Part shown: positions 21,966-34,524 of the stretch, in pieces
Numbering within the stretch: position 1 is the stretch's first letter
Layout of the letters: each line of letters starts with the position of its first letter
Assembly (NCBI GenBank): GCA_949752735.1
Contig: OX457053.1
Coordinates: 6,216,635 to 6,280,634 of the forward strand
Direction of reading: 5' to 3'
Length of the DNA stretch: 64,000 nucleotides
Source of the DNA: Lumbricus terrestris
Lineage: Eukaryota > Annelida > Clitellata > Crassiclitellata > Lumbricidae
The notes under the pieces: generated by a model
The model's database searches: none
What the model saw: only the letters and a program-made list of their open reading frames with translations
Told to the model about the DNA's origin: nothing
Made by a program: the position numbers and the translations under genes

Positions 21966-23100
21966 CTAGGATGGTCGTCGGCCACTTTGGCCGCACGATT
22001 TAAGTCTCTTATCACTACGATGGATTATTGTGTCTGTGGGAATTGTCACTCGAACATTGCCCGACATTTGGATTTCTACTGACGTCGGGAGTGCGCCTAT
22101 GACTTCTCCAACTCCGATTTGTGAACGTTTGCACGGCAACTCATGTCGTAAGTTGTTGGCGAGGACCATCACCATCTACGTCCGCCATTGGACGGTTTCA
22201 CTCTTGCAACCTGCAAGGGGTGCGAGGTTGTATACAACACCATCAACTAGGCCATCTTGCGAATGAGTGGCTGCATAATACACGAACGGGACTTGAGAAG
22301 GTTGGACGCAGCATCATGTCATCCACTGGGGACCGTGCCGAAGTGGTGCTTCGCGAGTTGCATAGCATCGCCAGTCGCAGTCCTCTGTTCCCGATGCCTC
22401 TCGACGGATGATGGACTCCAAATGCCGCTCTACCATCTGCATTGAACGAGAAACTGTCGGCTGAACTGTTAGGCGTGTTCGCGTCCGAGTTCGTCGCTGG
22501 TGGACCGTTCCTCGAGTGGCGTTTAACCACAGATGACTCTGTCCGTTGTAGTGACAGTAACATCGAAGACTAGAGCAGGGATGGGCGCCGCTGCTGGCTG
22601 CCAGATCTTTTTTTTTCATTTAGTGTTAGCTACCGAACCCGCTGTACAGCCGACCTGCGTGTCGTGCGAAGCGGGCCGTATTTCGCATAACCTGTATCTG
22701 TAATCTTTCTGCGGTTTGTCAGATCGAATTTTTTTATTAAACGAATATACACAAGCGAAAAAACGTCTTCAACAGTTTGTGAAATTGAGAACAGCTTGGG
22801 AGGTGTCGTATAGTCAAGGGAATAGTCCATTCCAGGTTGTTGGACCAGCCATAGAGAACGAATTAAAGCCTCTTCATTGTTGCAGAGCGAGTGAAAGAAA
22901 CCATTACCACGGACAGCAGAGCGCAGTACGCGGCGGCCTATGCAAGCGGAAAGAGGGAGGCAAAGTTCACACAGATAAGAGGTGCCGTGCACTGCCCTGC
23001 CTTATAAGCATCGCCACACCAAAGATGCTTTCCCCAATCCTCTCGTTCTCTCAAGACGTTTATTTTTCTCATGGACTTTTGACTGAAAGAGCCTCTGAAT
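21966..23100. other. No recognised gene
   Basis: Several overlapping frames of 60-130 codons are open on both strands, but none has a family resemblance, consistent splice borders or a repeat structure. Composition at 22030-22560 is fairly GC-rich, so an unrecognised exon is possible. Confidence 0.35.
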
Positions 23101-23147
23101 GAGAGAGTCGCTCTAGAAATGTTTAGATACGACAGGATACGATGCGA

Positions 23148-23496
23148 TACATACATACATACATACATAAATACATACATACATACATACATACATACAT
23201 ACATACATACATACATACATACATACATACATACATACATACATACATACATACATACATACATACATACATACATACATACATACATACATACATACAT
23301 ACATACATACATACATACATACATACATACATACATACATAAATACATACATACACACACATACATACATACATACATACATACATACATACATACATAC
23401 ATACATACATACATACATACATACATACATACATACATACATACATACATACATACATACATACATACATACATACATACATACATACATACATGT
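23148..23496. repeat. (CATA)n tetranucleotide array
   Basis: About 350 bp of nearly pure CATA, the complement of the (TATG)n array at 8289. Interruptions (AAATA, CACACA) occur in only three places. Confidence 0.98.
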
Positions 23497-23756
23497 ATAC
23501 TTGTGTGCTCACAGATGCTCACAATGCGTAGTCGCACGGCCGTACGCAATAAATAGGCAGGGTGCATATAGGGTGTATAGGGAGGGGCGCTGCTCTGCAT
23601 GTCCAGACCACGTGGTTTCTTTGGATGGGCGGGGGGCAGATGAGGTCTCTGGAGTGTGTAAACAATGCGCACATTTTGATTGAAATTGATTGATGATCTG
23701 CTGATGATTGATCGAATGTAATTCAATAATCGGCGACAGATGAGAATTCGTTGAGC

Positions 23757-23795
23757 GACAGAGGCAGAGAGATAGGGAGGAAGAGAGAGCCAGAC

Positions 23796-23857
<62 letters not shown>

Positions 23858-24470
23858 AGAGGCACAGATCGACAGAGTGAAAGACGGAGACAAAGGCAGA
23901 TACAAAGAAACAGACAAACAGATATGACGTCAGAGACTGACCGAGGGTGGGTAAGAGACAAAGACAGAGACATAGACAGAGACAAGGACAGAGACAGAGA
24001 CTGATGCAGACAGACGCGTGGTGAGCGACATGTATATATATACAGACGAGGAGACACGCAGCCTTCTTCAAGAGCCAGACAGGGGCACCACCAGAGAGCA
24101 GATTGGAAAATGAAATAAATATATATAGAGAGAGACAGTCAGACAGACAGACAGATAGACAGAGACAGAGACATATAGAGAGACAGAGAGACATAGAGAA
24201 AGAAAGGCAGAGACAGAGTCGGATACAGAGAGTGAGAGAGACAGACATACAGACATACATACATACAGACAGACAAACAAAGACAGAGAGAGACAGAGAG
24301 AGACATACGCGCTCATCAAGAGATACGAAGCCAGATACGCAGTCAAATAGCAACACAGGCAAAAATGCGCTCAGAGACCTGGCAACAGACAGACAGACAG
24401 ACACACAGAAACACAGACAGACAGACACACAGACACACAGACAGACAGACAGACTCACAGACACACACAA
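23757..24470. repeat. (GA)n core in impure CAGA tract
   Basis: A pure (GA)n at 23800-23852 sits inside about 700 bp of GAGACAGA, CAGA and CACAGA words. Confidence 0.93.
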
Positions 24471-24799
24471 AGACTATAAATCAATCGCCTCCCCACTCAT
24501 ATTGCCATATCATGAATGAAAAACCCTCATGAACCCCCATCTCGTTCCCCATCCCTCCCTCTTTCGCCGCTTCCATGGCAACGAAGGGATCCTTTACTCA
24601 TCAATAACCATCGACCGTCTGACGCGGACGTAAATGAATTGGGACAGAATTAGACCACCGTTCCAGTCGGCTGCCTATCAAATAACGAATCGGGCGCTAT
24701 ATGAAGCCACTGGTTCTATTTAAAGATCAACTGTGCCATTGGACAGCTGCGCGGGGGGACGGGTCTGGTCTGCGAGATATAAGTGGTGCATGAGCGGAG

Positions 24800-25265
24800 A
24801 CGCTGAGTGACGTCGCGTCATGACGTCAAATCAAGTCATGGCATGACGCCGAATTAAGTCGTGGCGCGAAGTGAAATTAATTCTTGGCCTGAAGTTAAAT
24901 TTAGTCGTGGCATTGTCAAGTTAGGTTCTGACATGAAGGTAATTTAAGTCATTGCGTGAATAGGCTTCGTGAAGTCAGGTTAAGTCAGGTTAAGTCCTTG
25001 CATGAAGTCAAGTCAGGTCATGGCATTAAGTCAAATTAAGTCATGGCATGAAAGGCAAATTGACATGATTAACATGAAGTTGAATATTATTAAGTCATGG
25101 TGTGAATCAAATTAAATCCAAGAATGAAGTTAAATTTAGTCATGACGTGAAGTCAAATCAAACCATGGCATGAAGTAAAATTAAGTCATGGCATGAAATC
25201 AAATTAAGTCATGGCATGAGGCCAAATTAAGTTATGGCATGAAATCAGCTGAAATCATAGCATTT
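24800..25265. repeat. Degenerate 22-25 bp tandem repeat
   Basis: The phrase AAGTCATGGCATGAA with AAATTA spacer repeats about eighteen times with heavy drift, best preserved from 25140 to 25250. Confidence 0.82.
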
Positions 25266-25386
25266 AAGTAAAATATAGCTTCGACCAGTAGGCCTATTAG
25301 GCTATTAGAACAAGTATACACTGGATCCAACCTACGAACTCGTCAAATTTTCCTCTCTTGCTGCCCTCCATGTCTTTCGTTCAAGA

Positions 25387-26869
25387 CAGTGGCGGATCCA
25401 GGATTTCTGGTTAGGGGGGGCGTAAATACTACCAATCCAATCCCGTAAATATATATATATATATGTATATAATTATATGAAATCAGATCACGGAAAACTA
25501 TAAAGATCCTTTTTATAGAAAATGTTATGGAACTTTTAAAAATATATAGTTTCTCATATAAAACCACTGGTCTCCACTGAAGGTTAACAGTGAAACGATT
25601 ATAAATCAGTTATCGGTTTTGATCATGCAACCTTTGATCCAAAAAGGAAATAATTAAGTGTCACATGCCAGTGGATTAAGCAGTGTCATTCTCCTTGGAT
25701 GCTTTCTGGCGTAGGCATTGATAATGTCATCAATGTCTAACTGTATGTCCTTGTGGACAAACAATAAAATGAGTGCATTAAATCTGTCCTCGTTCATTGT
25801 ACTTCGGAAACACGACTTCACAAATCGCAGACTAGAATTTGCTCGTTCAACACTGCAAGCCGTGACAGAAGTGAGGCTAGTGAGCAACAAAATGTGAATT
25901 ATTGTGGTAATATTTGGATACATAATACGGCTGTCAGCGAGGGTGTCCGACAGGGTGCTTGGTGTGCTGTCAGCGTTTCTCCACATCTGCTGCCAAAGCT
26001 TTAACTCTTGATGAAAAGAATCCGGCGAAGGCAGGTCATCATGATAGTAATGAAGTATACCATCAGCAGTGAGTGCGTCGATGTTTGAAACATTAGATGG
26101 AATGAGACTTAGACCACGAATTGCTTGTTTTGCAAGATCTCCAAATCGTAGGCTAAACTGCTGAAGTAGACTGTCCAGAAATGGAAGATAAATGTATCGT
26201 TTGAAATGTTCATCTGGCGTTGCAGCGGGTGTGTTGCTTCGGTGAATCTGTTTTGAGCATATTCTTGGTGCAGTAGGAATTGGTCCAGCGCCAGCTGTCT
26301 CTGCAATTTTTAGTAGCTTTCTGGAAAACATGCTCTCATTCGCTGTCATCCTGTCGGGCATTGTTTGGTGCTGCTCTAACACTCGTCACCATTTCATATC
26401 CTTTGATCACGTCTAAAGATGAGCCTTGCAACTTTGCGCTGAGTCCTTTGACGTAGCCAAAGAAATGGCGAACGATATGAAAGCTTACGATAAATGCATG
26501 ATCTGTAATGCTTTTCAAATAAGCAGCAGTGCTCGTCTTACTATCCCAATCTGCTTCAATGGATCCGATTGCGTCTAAGCAGGCAACAATCGGTTCGTAC
26601 AGCTCCATGAAATTTTGTCTGTACATGAACTTTGTGAATGACGTTACGGCAAAAGTCATTGGACACGTGGGCAACGTCTGCTAGCAACTCAAGTAAGTAG
26701 GTAAGAGAGCTCCGGTAAGAGAGCTCCATTCTGCCGGTCCAGCTATACTTCAAACATCATATTCCCAAATTGCAATTATATTAGTTTTAGGTCAGTTTAG
26801 TTTGAGAACATTTGCGGCAGGTTTAGGGGGGGCGTACGCCGGCTCCGCCCCCCTCTAAATCCGCGCCTG
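25387..26869 (-). mobile_element. hAT transposon, internally decayed
   Basis: Ends CAGTGGCGGATCCAGG and AATCCGCGCCTG, each followed inward by a TTAGGGGGGGCG-like block in opposite orientation. It encloses a minus-strand transposase remnant. The word CAAGA flanks both sides, but the exact duplication is blurred. Confidence 0.82.
25654..26753 (-). pseudogene. hAT-family transposase remnant, frameshifted
   Basis: The longest piece (26382 down to 25654, 242 codons) ends in a hATC dimerisation domain: CSVERANSSLRFVKSCFR followed by a STMNEDRFNALILL block. This is the C-terminal signature of hAT transposases of the ZMYM1/DUF4371-like group. Upstream pieces continue in other frames: one with YEPIVACLDAIGS and ADWDSKT (26674-26336), and one ending near 26640. 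At least two frameshifts therefore break it, near 26640 and 26340-26400. The N-terminal zinc finger and much of the catalytic core are missing; an intact hAT transposase is usually 500-700 residues. Not expected to be active. Confidence 0.85.
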
Positions 26870-26879
26870 CAAGACCGAA

Positions 26880-27115
26880 AAACACGTCTTATCACATATC
26901 CAATCCTGATTCTTCCATTTCCACCTACGGTACCTCCCACGGTCTTTCAACCGTATATATAGACGTCATCCACTTAGGTCGTCTGACTCTCCACGTCTTG
27001 ACACTCTGTCTATCTCGACTTTTTAATTGAGCGTCTGCGATAATCTAGTTTCCCCGACTTCGCTTTTGTAGGCGTCGTAGAAGCTTAGAGTCTGTGGCTA
27101 CTGTAATATTATCAC
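26880..27115 (+). repeat. Retroposon family B copy
   Basis: Shares ATCCAATCCTGATTCTTCC and GGCGTCGTAGAAGCTTAGAG with other copies. It abuts the right end of the hAT element, which appears to have inserted at its edge. Confidence 0.55.
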
Positions 27116-27700
27116 ATTAACAATTTAATACCTGGGCGGATTTCGGTGGGGACGAGAGAGCTTGGGAAGCAGAAGATTGCTTCTGTATTCCATTACGGCT
27201 TCAAATTCCCATTTCGCGGCCGTGAAGGTCTCGGGTGAGTCATGTTTCCGGTTTATTCCAATGCAGAGGAAGAACTCTTCCATCTCCTGGAAAGTATACG
27301 TTGTTCCTGCTGCTCACGTCTTGACTTTGACCAGAGTTCATTCACAGTTGTCGGTTCCTACATCTGTAACTCTCCAGCTCTTCACGTTCGTAATTCTCAT
27401 ACGGAGAGACTGTACTTCGCTCTAAACTAGAAACGTATACCTTAATTTTTCAGTCTATATGTGACTCTTAATGGTCGCCAAGCGTCAATGTGCTGCTCCG
27501 ATCTTTGAAAGGAGGGGCTGGATGGCATTAGCAACTTACAGCAATTGTATTGCTTTGTATTCCAGTCCAGACTTCGCATTTCATTGCATACAATTGACAT
27601 TGTCTTGAAGAATGAGACAATTAATGCCTCCGAGCCTCCGAGTCAACGGCGCCAGTCTCTTGTATTCAATAGATCTATTCATAATTCAGATACACTTCTA
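27116..27700. other. No recognised gene or repeat
   Basis: Mixed-composition sequence. A GGGTGAGT donor-like site at 27233 follows a short open stretch, but I found no matching acceptor or protein resemblance. Confidence 0.4.
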
Positions 27701-27702
27701 GG

Positions 27703-28005
27703 CATGGGCGGTGACGTAGGGGGGACAGTGGGGACGGTTCCCCAATGGAGGTGTGGGGGGGGGACGGCCTATGCATTTGTTTCCCCCCCCATCGTTGAGC
27801 GTCACGACTAAAAAAGGTCATTAACTTTTTTGCGGCGAAAATAGAAAATTTAGTTCGCCGGATGACTAAAAAAAGGTCGTCAGAAATTTTGGCCGGCAAA
27901 CGATCGCAATTTTTCGGCGACACTCAGAGCCGTTCGTCCGTCAAAAAATCTCGCGTCTTTCCGTCCCCCCCACCCCCCAAGTCTCCGCCCAGGTCTCCGC
28001 CCATG
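27703..28005. mobile_element. MITE family D (hAT type), copy 1
   Basis: 303 bp from CATGGGCGGTGACGTAGG to CTCCGCCCATG with a perfect 8-bp target duplication CTTCTAGG at 27695-27702 and 28006-28013. The interior has an imperfect palindrome around TTCGCCGG and GCCGGC. Resembles 31543-31935. Confidence 0.9.
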
Positions 28006-28023
28006 CTTCTAGGCCATCCTTTC

Positions 28024-28024
<1 letters not shown>

Positions 28025-28107
<83 letters not shown>

Positions 28108-28128
28108 TATAATAATAATAATAAAAAT

Positions 28129-28173
<45 letters not shown>

Positions 28174-28177
28174 TAAT

Positions 28178-28231
<54 letters not shown>

Positions 28232-28232
28232 T

Positions 28233-28269
<37 letters not shown>

Positions 28270-28290
28270 TCTTATTATTATTATTTTTTT
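28025..28290. repeat. (AAT)n array with AATTAAT breaks
   Basis: About 265 bp of AAT triplets. Confidence 0.97.
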
Positions 28291-28301
28291 TAATTTTTTT
28301 T

Positions 28302-28445
28302 TGCCCCGAGGTATTTAGGATCCCTCAGGGACTTTATTACTAACTACTTGTTTAAAAACCAGTCCAGAATGGCCCTAATCATCAATTTCTTGGCTGGCGA
28401 AAGTGCCCCTAAACGCTACTGCGTTAAACCGTTGTATTGTAAGCG
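28302..28445. repeat. Dispersed repeat family E, copy 1
   Basis: TTTGCCCCGAGGTATTTAGG with CCCTCAGGGACTT and AAAGTGCCCCTAAACGC recurs at 29438-29548 and, in part, at 28655-28740. All three copies abut ATT/AAT arrays. Confidence 0.6.
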
Positions 28446-28486
28446 ATAGACGTTGGAACAAAAAGGTTGTTTCCCGTCAAGTACAC

Positions 28487-28890
<404 letters not shown>

Positions 28891-29024
28891 TATTGAAACG
28901 CTTGCAAACGCATAGCGCTGTACAGTGTACAAGTTATGCAATAGGCTAATCTTAATCAACATCAGACTTACTAACAGAACAGACAGCCTGCAGTACTAGA
29001 TGCTAATAGCAGTCTATAAACAGC

Positions 29025-29120
29025 ATGTCCGCCCTAGGCCTGTCGCCCTACGGGGTGCGAACTCGTTACCTCTCGCTCTTCGCGCCTCCGTGTTATCCAT
29101 TGCGCCACCGGGTTTGCTTT
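29025..29120 (-). repeat. tRNA-like SINE head
   Basis: On the minus strand TGGCGCAATGGATAACACGG resembles an A box region and GAGTTCGCACCCC a B box, spaced as in tRNA genes. The cloverleaf is not well formed, so I call it a tRNA-derived retroposon rather than a functional tRNA. Confidence 0.55.
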
Positions 29121-29437
29121 TGCATTCTCGCGAAACAATGTATGGAAACAATGCACGAAATAATTATGAAAAACAATGAATGGAAACGCGGTCTAAAAAT
29201 GTACGTAAACAATGTCTGAAAACACAACAATAGATTGAAAGACACTGTGCGAAAATAATACGAGAGAACAAAGTAAGCGAAATGAATTCATGAAAACAGT
29301 GTAGATTCGAAGACTCAACCAACAGGTAGGTTATACATGTACGAAAACAGTGTCAACAAACACAGTGTAAGGCCTTTGCTATGAGACAAATGTACGAAAA
29401 TAATATGTTCAAAAGATAATAATTACTATTATTATTA

Positions 29438-29548
29438 TTTTTTTTGCCCTGAGGTACTTCATTCCCCCAGGGACTTAGGGACTATTATTGTTTCAAGAAT
29501 GTATGTCTGGTGGGTCAGGGTGTGAGGCAAAAGTGCCTTTGAAAGCGA
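29438..29548. repeat. Dispersed repeat family E, copy 2
   Basis: TTTTGCCCTGAGGTACTTC, CCCCAGGGACTT, and AAAGTGCCTTTGAAAGCG directly followed by (ATT)n. Confidence 0.6.
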
Positions 29549-29552
29549 CCAA

Positions 29553-29618
<66 letters not shown>

Positions 29619-29632
29619 TACTATTATTGTTA
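29549..29632. repeat. (ATT)n microsatellite
   Basis: An ATT array joining a family E copy to the 3' tail of a LINE fragment. LINEs of the CR1/L2 type often end in such short repeats. Confidence 0.95.
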
Positions 29633-29800
29633 TTATTGACTTTTATATACCTTCAAGGTAATCTCCTCAGAAGCGCCTCCAGTCCAACAACGGTTGAACA
29701 AAGGCAGTTTTCAAGCGAGAAAGGAACACAATGTCATGGTAGTGTGACCTCTAGGCACAAGTTGGAGCGCAGCAGGGAACCCATTCCAGGTTGAAAATAA
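29633..29800 (-). repeat. LINE 3'-end fragment
   Basis: Minus-strand tail with GGAGGCGCTTCTGAGGAG and TTGAAGGTATATAAA, diverged from 58410 and 37404. The protein frame is lost. 29800-30480 to the right holds nothing I recognise. Confidence 0.55.
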
Positions 29801-30482
29801 TGTATAAATACAATTTATGAAACAGGCGTCATTCTCTGTAGACTACAGCTAGACATTACCGTATACTGTTGTCTCTTGTGATAATAAATTAAAATTTTAA
29901 CTAATTTAAAACAAGAGAACACACTTTATAACGGTTTGGTGGCGACGCATCAGATTTCACACTAGACACTTAATGTCAATGATAGCCCTAGCCACGCTTT
30001 TATCTCATTTTAGTGTACACTTCTGCTGCAGGTAGATCAGATTGAGTACTTTTGTAAATACATGCAGGCCTGTGTATGGAAGTTATCTGGCGCAGTTTGC
30101 ATTGCGCTTTTCAGGAATCTCTCAAAACGTCTTGTTGCTTTTAACGGTTCGTGTCAAGGATGACTCTGTCGCCCTCCTTCTTTCTTCGTACTTGGGACTG
30201 GCAATGCCAAAGTACTAGCTGTGACGGAGCTCTCCTTTTAAAAGCGGTGCGGCTAAAAATAGTTCGGTAGTCGCATTGAGACGCGGAGTGATATGGAACG
30301 CATCCGTTTCGGGTCAGAAGCGACATCCTTGATCCAGAACGAGTTCCTGTCAGTCTGCCACTCTGTTGTCAGTCGCGGGGGAGGGCGAGTGAGGGGGCAA
30401 GGGAGGGCATCTGTCGTATACGCTGACATAGCCTGACATTGTGTGGAATGATGGTGGTCCGTTCGTCAGATTTGGACGAGAA

Positions 30483-30510
30483 TGAGAGAGACAGACAGAC
30501 AGACAGAGCG

Positions 30511-30597
<87 letters not shown>

Positions 30598-30733
30598 GAG
30601 ACAGGGAGAGACAGAGACAGAGACAGAGAGAGGCAGAGACAGAGAGAAGCAGACAGGCAGACAGACAGACAAGCACACAGGCAGAAAGACTGACAGGTAG
30701 GCAGACGGACGGACGGACGGACGGACGGACGGA
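30483..30733. repeat. (GA)n with CAGA and ACGG flanks
   Basis: Pure (GA)n at 30514-30592, then CAGAGA words and an ACGG tetranucleotide run at 30707-30733. Confidence 0.96.
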
Positions 30734-30837
30734 CGAACATAAAATGTAGCAATACAATACTCGTTCTATAAACATAGACTATATAACATATGCATGGAAG
30801 CAGGTTTTTGCAAATTGCTTGGGTTTAGGCTTACAGA

Positions 30838-31160
30838 TAGACGGATAGACAGTCGGCAGGCAGGCAGGCAGACAAACATACATGCATACATACAATGCGG
30901 CATAAACGCAATTACATACATTTGTATTTGTATTTGTATATGTACATGTATTTCTTCGTTTATTTACTTTTATTGTCTTATTAATAGTGCTACCATCATT
31001 TGGTGAATAAAAGATTGATATTGATATAGACAGACACACCTACATACATATGCAGACAGACAGACGGAACTACATATATACATAGAGACAGGCAGACAGG
31101 TGGGCAGGCAGGCAGACAGACAGACATGCAGGCAGAGAGGCAGACAGGCAGGCAGGCAGG
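30838..31160. repeat. CAGA/CAGG and CATA microsatellite patches
   Basis: Interspersed GACAGACAGG, CATACATA and GTATTT units. Confidence 0.88.
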
Positions 31161-31226
31161 TAGTCATAGTCTGATGCAGAGCGAACGAATTGAAGGAATC
31201 AACGAGCGATGAATGAATGACGATTT

Positions 31227-31420
31227 AAACGAATGAATGAATGAATGAATGATGTGAATGAATGAACGAATGAATGAATGAACAAATGAATGAATGAACG
31301 AATGATGTGAATGAACAAATGAATGAATGTATGAATGAATGAATGAATGAATGAATGAATGAATGAATGAATGAATGAATGAATGAATGAATGAATGAAT
31401 GAATGAACGAACGAACGAAT
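31227..31420. repeat. (GAAT)n array
   Basis: About 195 bp of GAAT with GAAC and GATGT interruptions. The minus strand reads ATTC, the same unit that appears at 52475 and 53276. Confidence 0.96.
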
Positions 31421-31542
31421 GAGGATGAATCTTTTACAACAACCAACTTCTCAGATGTTATATGCTTTGCAGAGTTGTGAAAAAGCCGAGAAACTTATCG
31501 TACATAATTTTACACTGCAACCTTTCAGTTTAGAATGACCGA

Positions 31543-31935
31543 CATGGGCGAAGTTTGGTTTCCGTTCTTGGGGTGGGGTGGGGGCTGAAAAATAACTTGA
31601 GCTTTGTTGGGGCTGAGATTTGGTCCAGAAGGAGCGGCGCCAACATATACTTTCTCGGGCAAAAAAGTTGATGACCTTTTTTCTATTTCGTCTTTTTTAG
31701 TCGTCGGGTTGAAATCTCACGAAAAAATACTAATTTTTCCGGACAAAAAGTTTAGTCACTCAATTGAAGATTCGTTAGTGAAAAGAACCATTTTCCCGAA
31801 TAAATTTATGAGTATGCGCCTTCTTGGGGTGGGGTGGGGCAAATACCGGGAAAAGATACAATTTACACGGTAAAAAAGTTAAATATGGGCCTTCTTGAGG
31901 GGTTAGCCCCTTGCCACTGATAAACTCCGTCCATG
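31543..31935. mobile_element. MITE family D, diverged copy
   Basis: 393 bp from CATGGGCGAAGTTTGG to AACTCCGTCCATG. The flanks ATGACCGA and ACGATCGA match at 6 of 8. It contains TTCTTGGGGTGGGGTGGGG twice in direct orientation (about 31565 and 31821). Confidence 0.65.
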
Positions 31936-32061
31936 ACGATCGAATAGGCTACAGATCTAAGCTATAGCAACCGCACTCAAATTTATTGTAAAGTGAGCTT
32001 TATTCTTAGCTAAGAACTTAAGATTGTTTTGTTTCCATATGATTATTTTATGGAGTTGCTC

Positions 32062-32090
32062 ACCATCATCATCATCATCAGCAGCAGCAG

Positions 32091-32122
<32 letters not shown>
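32062..32122. repeat. (CAT)n / (CAG)n microsatellite
   Basis: CAT triplets interrupted by four GCA/CAG triplets. Confidence 0.95.
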
Positions 32123-32372
32123 CGCTCTTCTTTTCTTTCCTCTTCGCGTTATATACCTGCGCCTCCTACTTTTTCCATCTTCTTTGTAACCTTCTTCGCT
32201 TTCTCATATCTCCTCCTCCTCTCTCCTCCTACCTCTCCCTCTCCTTTCTCGCCCTTCACCCATTTTTCATCTTTCTCCTCTTCTTCGTCCCTCCCCATGT
32301 CCCAGATTCATTAATTATTCCAATTAATCTCCGCCTGACATTGCTTCCTATAAACCAGCGAAACGTATCACA

Positions 32373-32578
32373 CAGGGCTGTTTTTAAGGAATTTTTAGAA
32401 CTGCACAACTCCTTCTTTCCTTTCCTATCCTCCATGGTAAATTACTTCCAATCGGATGAAAATGACCTTTTTTGCTAGTTTTAATTGCACAAAACGCGTG
32501 ACAAGAGTGCTTCTACAGCTGCACAAATCCATTTAGAACTGCACATTTTGTGCACAACTGCACTTTAAGAAAGCCCTG
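32373..32578 (+). mobile_element. MITE family C, copy 3
   Basis: 206 bp from CAGGGCTGTTTTTAAGG to ACTTTAAGAAAGCCCTG with a perfect 8-bp target duplication GTATCACA at 32365-32372 and 32579-32586, establishing the family as hAT-type. Confidence 0.92.
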
Positions 32579-32956
32579 GTATCACAGCTGGCTTACGGTC
32601 CTACCTGCTGTTTCTTTTCCAAACGCTCTGGCAGAAAGAAGTGAAGACGCCGAATCCGAGCACACCACTTACTCACCAACCAACTCGTTGTCGGAATTTA
32701 TACAGCGCCAACCCACGCAGGGACTGCGCATGCGTCGTTCATCGACGGGCCACGTGACCATGCGCCTTCCTTCGGCCAGTGTAGACTAATAACGAGCACA
32801 GAGATGCCCTCTGCGCCCAAATTGGGCCCCGCAGCTGGCTGGACACAACCAGTAGAACAGTTCGTGCCACAAATGGCTTCAGTAAAATCTAGGCTGTCTC
32901 GACTAGTCGACTGATTTTATCATGTATGTTATCACGTTCAACGTTCAACCCTCCAA

Positions 32957-33236
32957 TGACGACGGCGACGACGATAATGATGATGATGACGACGACGACG
33001 ATGATGATGATGATGACGACGACGATGGCGATGACGATGAGGATGATGATGATGATGATGACGATGACGATGACGACGACGACGACGACGACGATGACGA
33101 TGATGATGATGACGACGATGACGACGACGACGACGACGACGATGATGATGATGATGATGATGATGATGACGACGACGACGACGACGACGATGACGACGAC
33201 GACGACGATGATGATGATGATGATAACGACGACGAC
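32957..33236. repeat. (GAC/GAT)n trinucleotide array
   Basis: About 280 bp of GAY triplets, open in all frames (poly-Asp, poly-Ser, poly-His/Arg or poly-Val/Ile). No start, splice or flanking coding support. 32587-32950 to the left holds no recognised gene. Confidence 0.96.
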
Positions 33237-33779
33237 CAAACGACAATAATCATGATGACGACGACGACGAACTTGAAAGGATTGGAGTCGATTTTTTATT
33301 TAGCCTACTTCAATATTATTAGTCGTGGCTTGAATTTGAGGCAAATTAGCTTAATTATAAATGACTTGCGGCATGAACTGCGCACGTTGACGATGAGCGT
33401 AATCTTTAGCCTATCTCTCAGTTGTTTCAGTGGTGTTTAACCCTTTGGCATTCGGTTATTAGCTGACCGGCTTTCATAACGATTTTTGCACAGTAGCGGT
33501 ATATAATCGGTCATCGACTTAGCCTAGAGACTACCTATTTTGGCGCTATAAAAATTCCAAGAATATATTATTATTGTAATTGATAATCTTGTGGATATGT
33601 ATAGATTTTGAACTAACGATAATGACTGCTTTGCTTTCTTGCTAATGAAAGAAGCCTCAGCGTCAGGTTCCTCTATCCATCACATCTCGGGATTTTGATT
33701 TGAAATTGAAGTCACACCTCGAGCTTCAAGGGTTCTTGCACTGTCTAGTCTGATCATCCACCTTCCAATTTCCGATCCA

Positions 33780-33978
33780 GACGACACCCGCCTTCGTAAC
33801 TGTTCCGTCACGTCGGGTCATATATTATGGCAACCGGATCCGACCCTTTTTTAACTAGGCTACTCTTACGGACAACCCTTTGACTCAACGCAGCGCTCGT
33901 GAATAAGCTGGTGCATCGCGCGTGGCTTTCGGGTGGCGCTTTAGAAGTTTAAAGATTAGGATTACGATTACGATCCTG
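33780..33978 (+). repeat. Retroposon family B copy
   Basis: CGCAGCGCTCGTGAATAAGC, GGCGCTTTAGAAGTTTAAAG and tail ATTACGATTACGATC. 33440-33780 holds nothing recognised. Confidence 0.6.
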
Positions 33979-33984
33979 CTTAAA

Positions 33985-34175
33985 ACAACCCCGGATACAC
34001 CCCTGCGGCCTGCGCGCCTGTGATTTTTTGGTAACCGACCTACGACCTCCTTTGGAGTTCGGACTACACTTTTGGACGACCCCTCTAACTAGACACAGCG
34101 CTCGGGAATAGACTAGTGCCCTGCGCGTAGCTTTCGAGTGGCGCTGTAGAAATTTTAAGATTATGATTACAATCA
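33985..34175 (+). repeat. Retroposon family B, second copy in tandem
   Basis: Repeats the same end, with GACACAGCGCTCGGGAATAG, GTGGCGCTGTAGAAA and an ATGATTACAATC tail, immediately after the previous copy. Confidence 0.6.
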
Positions 34176-34524
34176 GGCCTACTATAAAGTCTCTAATAAT
34201 AGCTCGGCAATTAGGTCTACGATTTCCTACGGCAGGCTGAGACGCCTTCTTCAAGCATTTTTTTTGATTGAAGAACCTTCTTATTCGCATGCTATATTCT
34301 GATTATTCTTGTCTTTGAATTCATATGTTTATGCATTATTGTACGATGTCGTTTGTAACTCACAAAATAATCAGAATTAATGCGGTCTTCATCTGAGAGC
34401 TGACGCGTGAATACTTACTTACTTTTCATACGAATGATATATTTCTTCCTTATTTGGTAGGCGCCAAAAGAACGCACCGTGAAGCAACCGGTGTCGACAT
34501 CTTGCCATGCATCTTGCTCCTTGG

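Noticed and set aside
23148..23496. CRISPR-like array
   Set aside because: No unique spacers; simple tetranucleotide repeat in an animal genome.
22938..24470. 510-codon minus-strand frame
   Set aside because: Runs through (CATA)n and CAGA repeats on the minus strand; composition is only repeat-encoded Ser/Leu/Cys/Val.
29025..29120. Functional tRNA gene
   Set aside because: A and B box-like words are present, but arm pairing is poor; better explained as a SINE head.
32922..33440. Poly-aspartate frame of 172 codons
   Set aside because: A GAY triplet array; the flanking residues have no recognisable domain.
33949..34290. 113-codon minus-strand frame with RNRNPNL end
   Set aside because: Covers two copies of retroposon family B; the Arg-Asn end is just the ATTACG tail translated.
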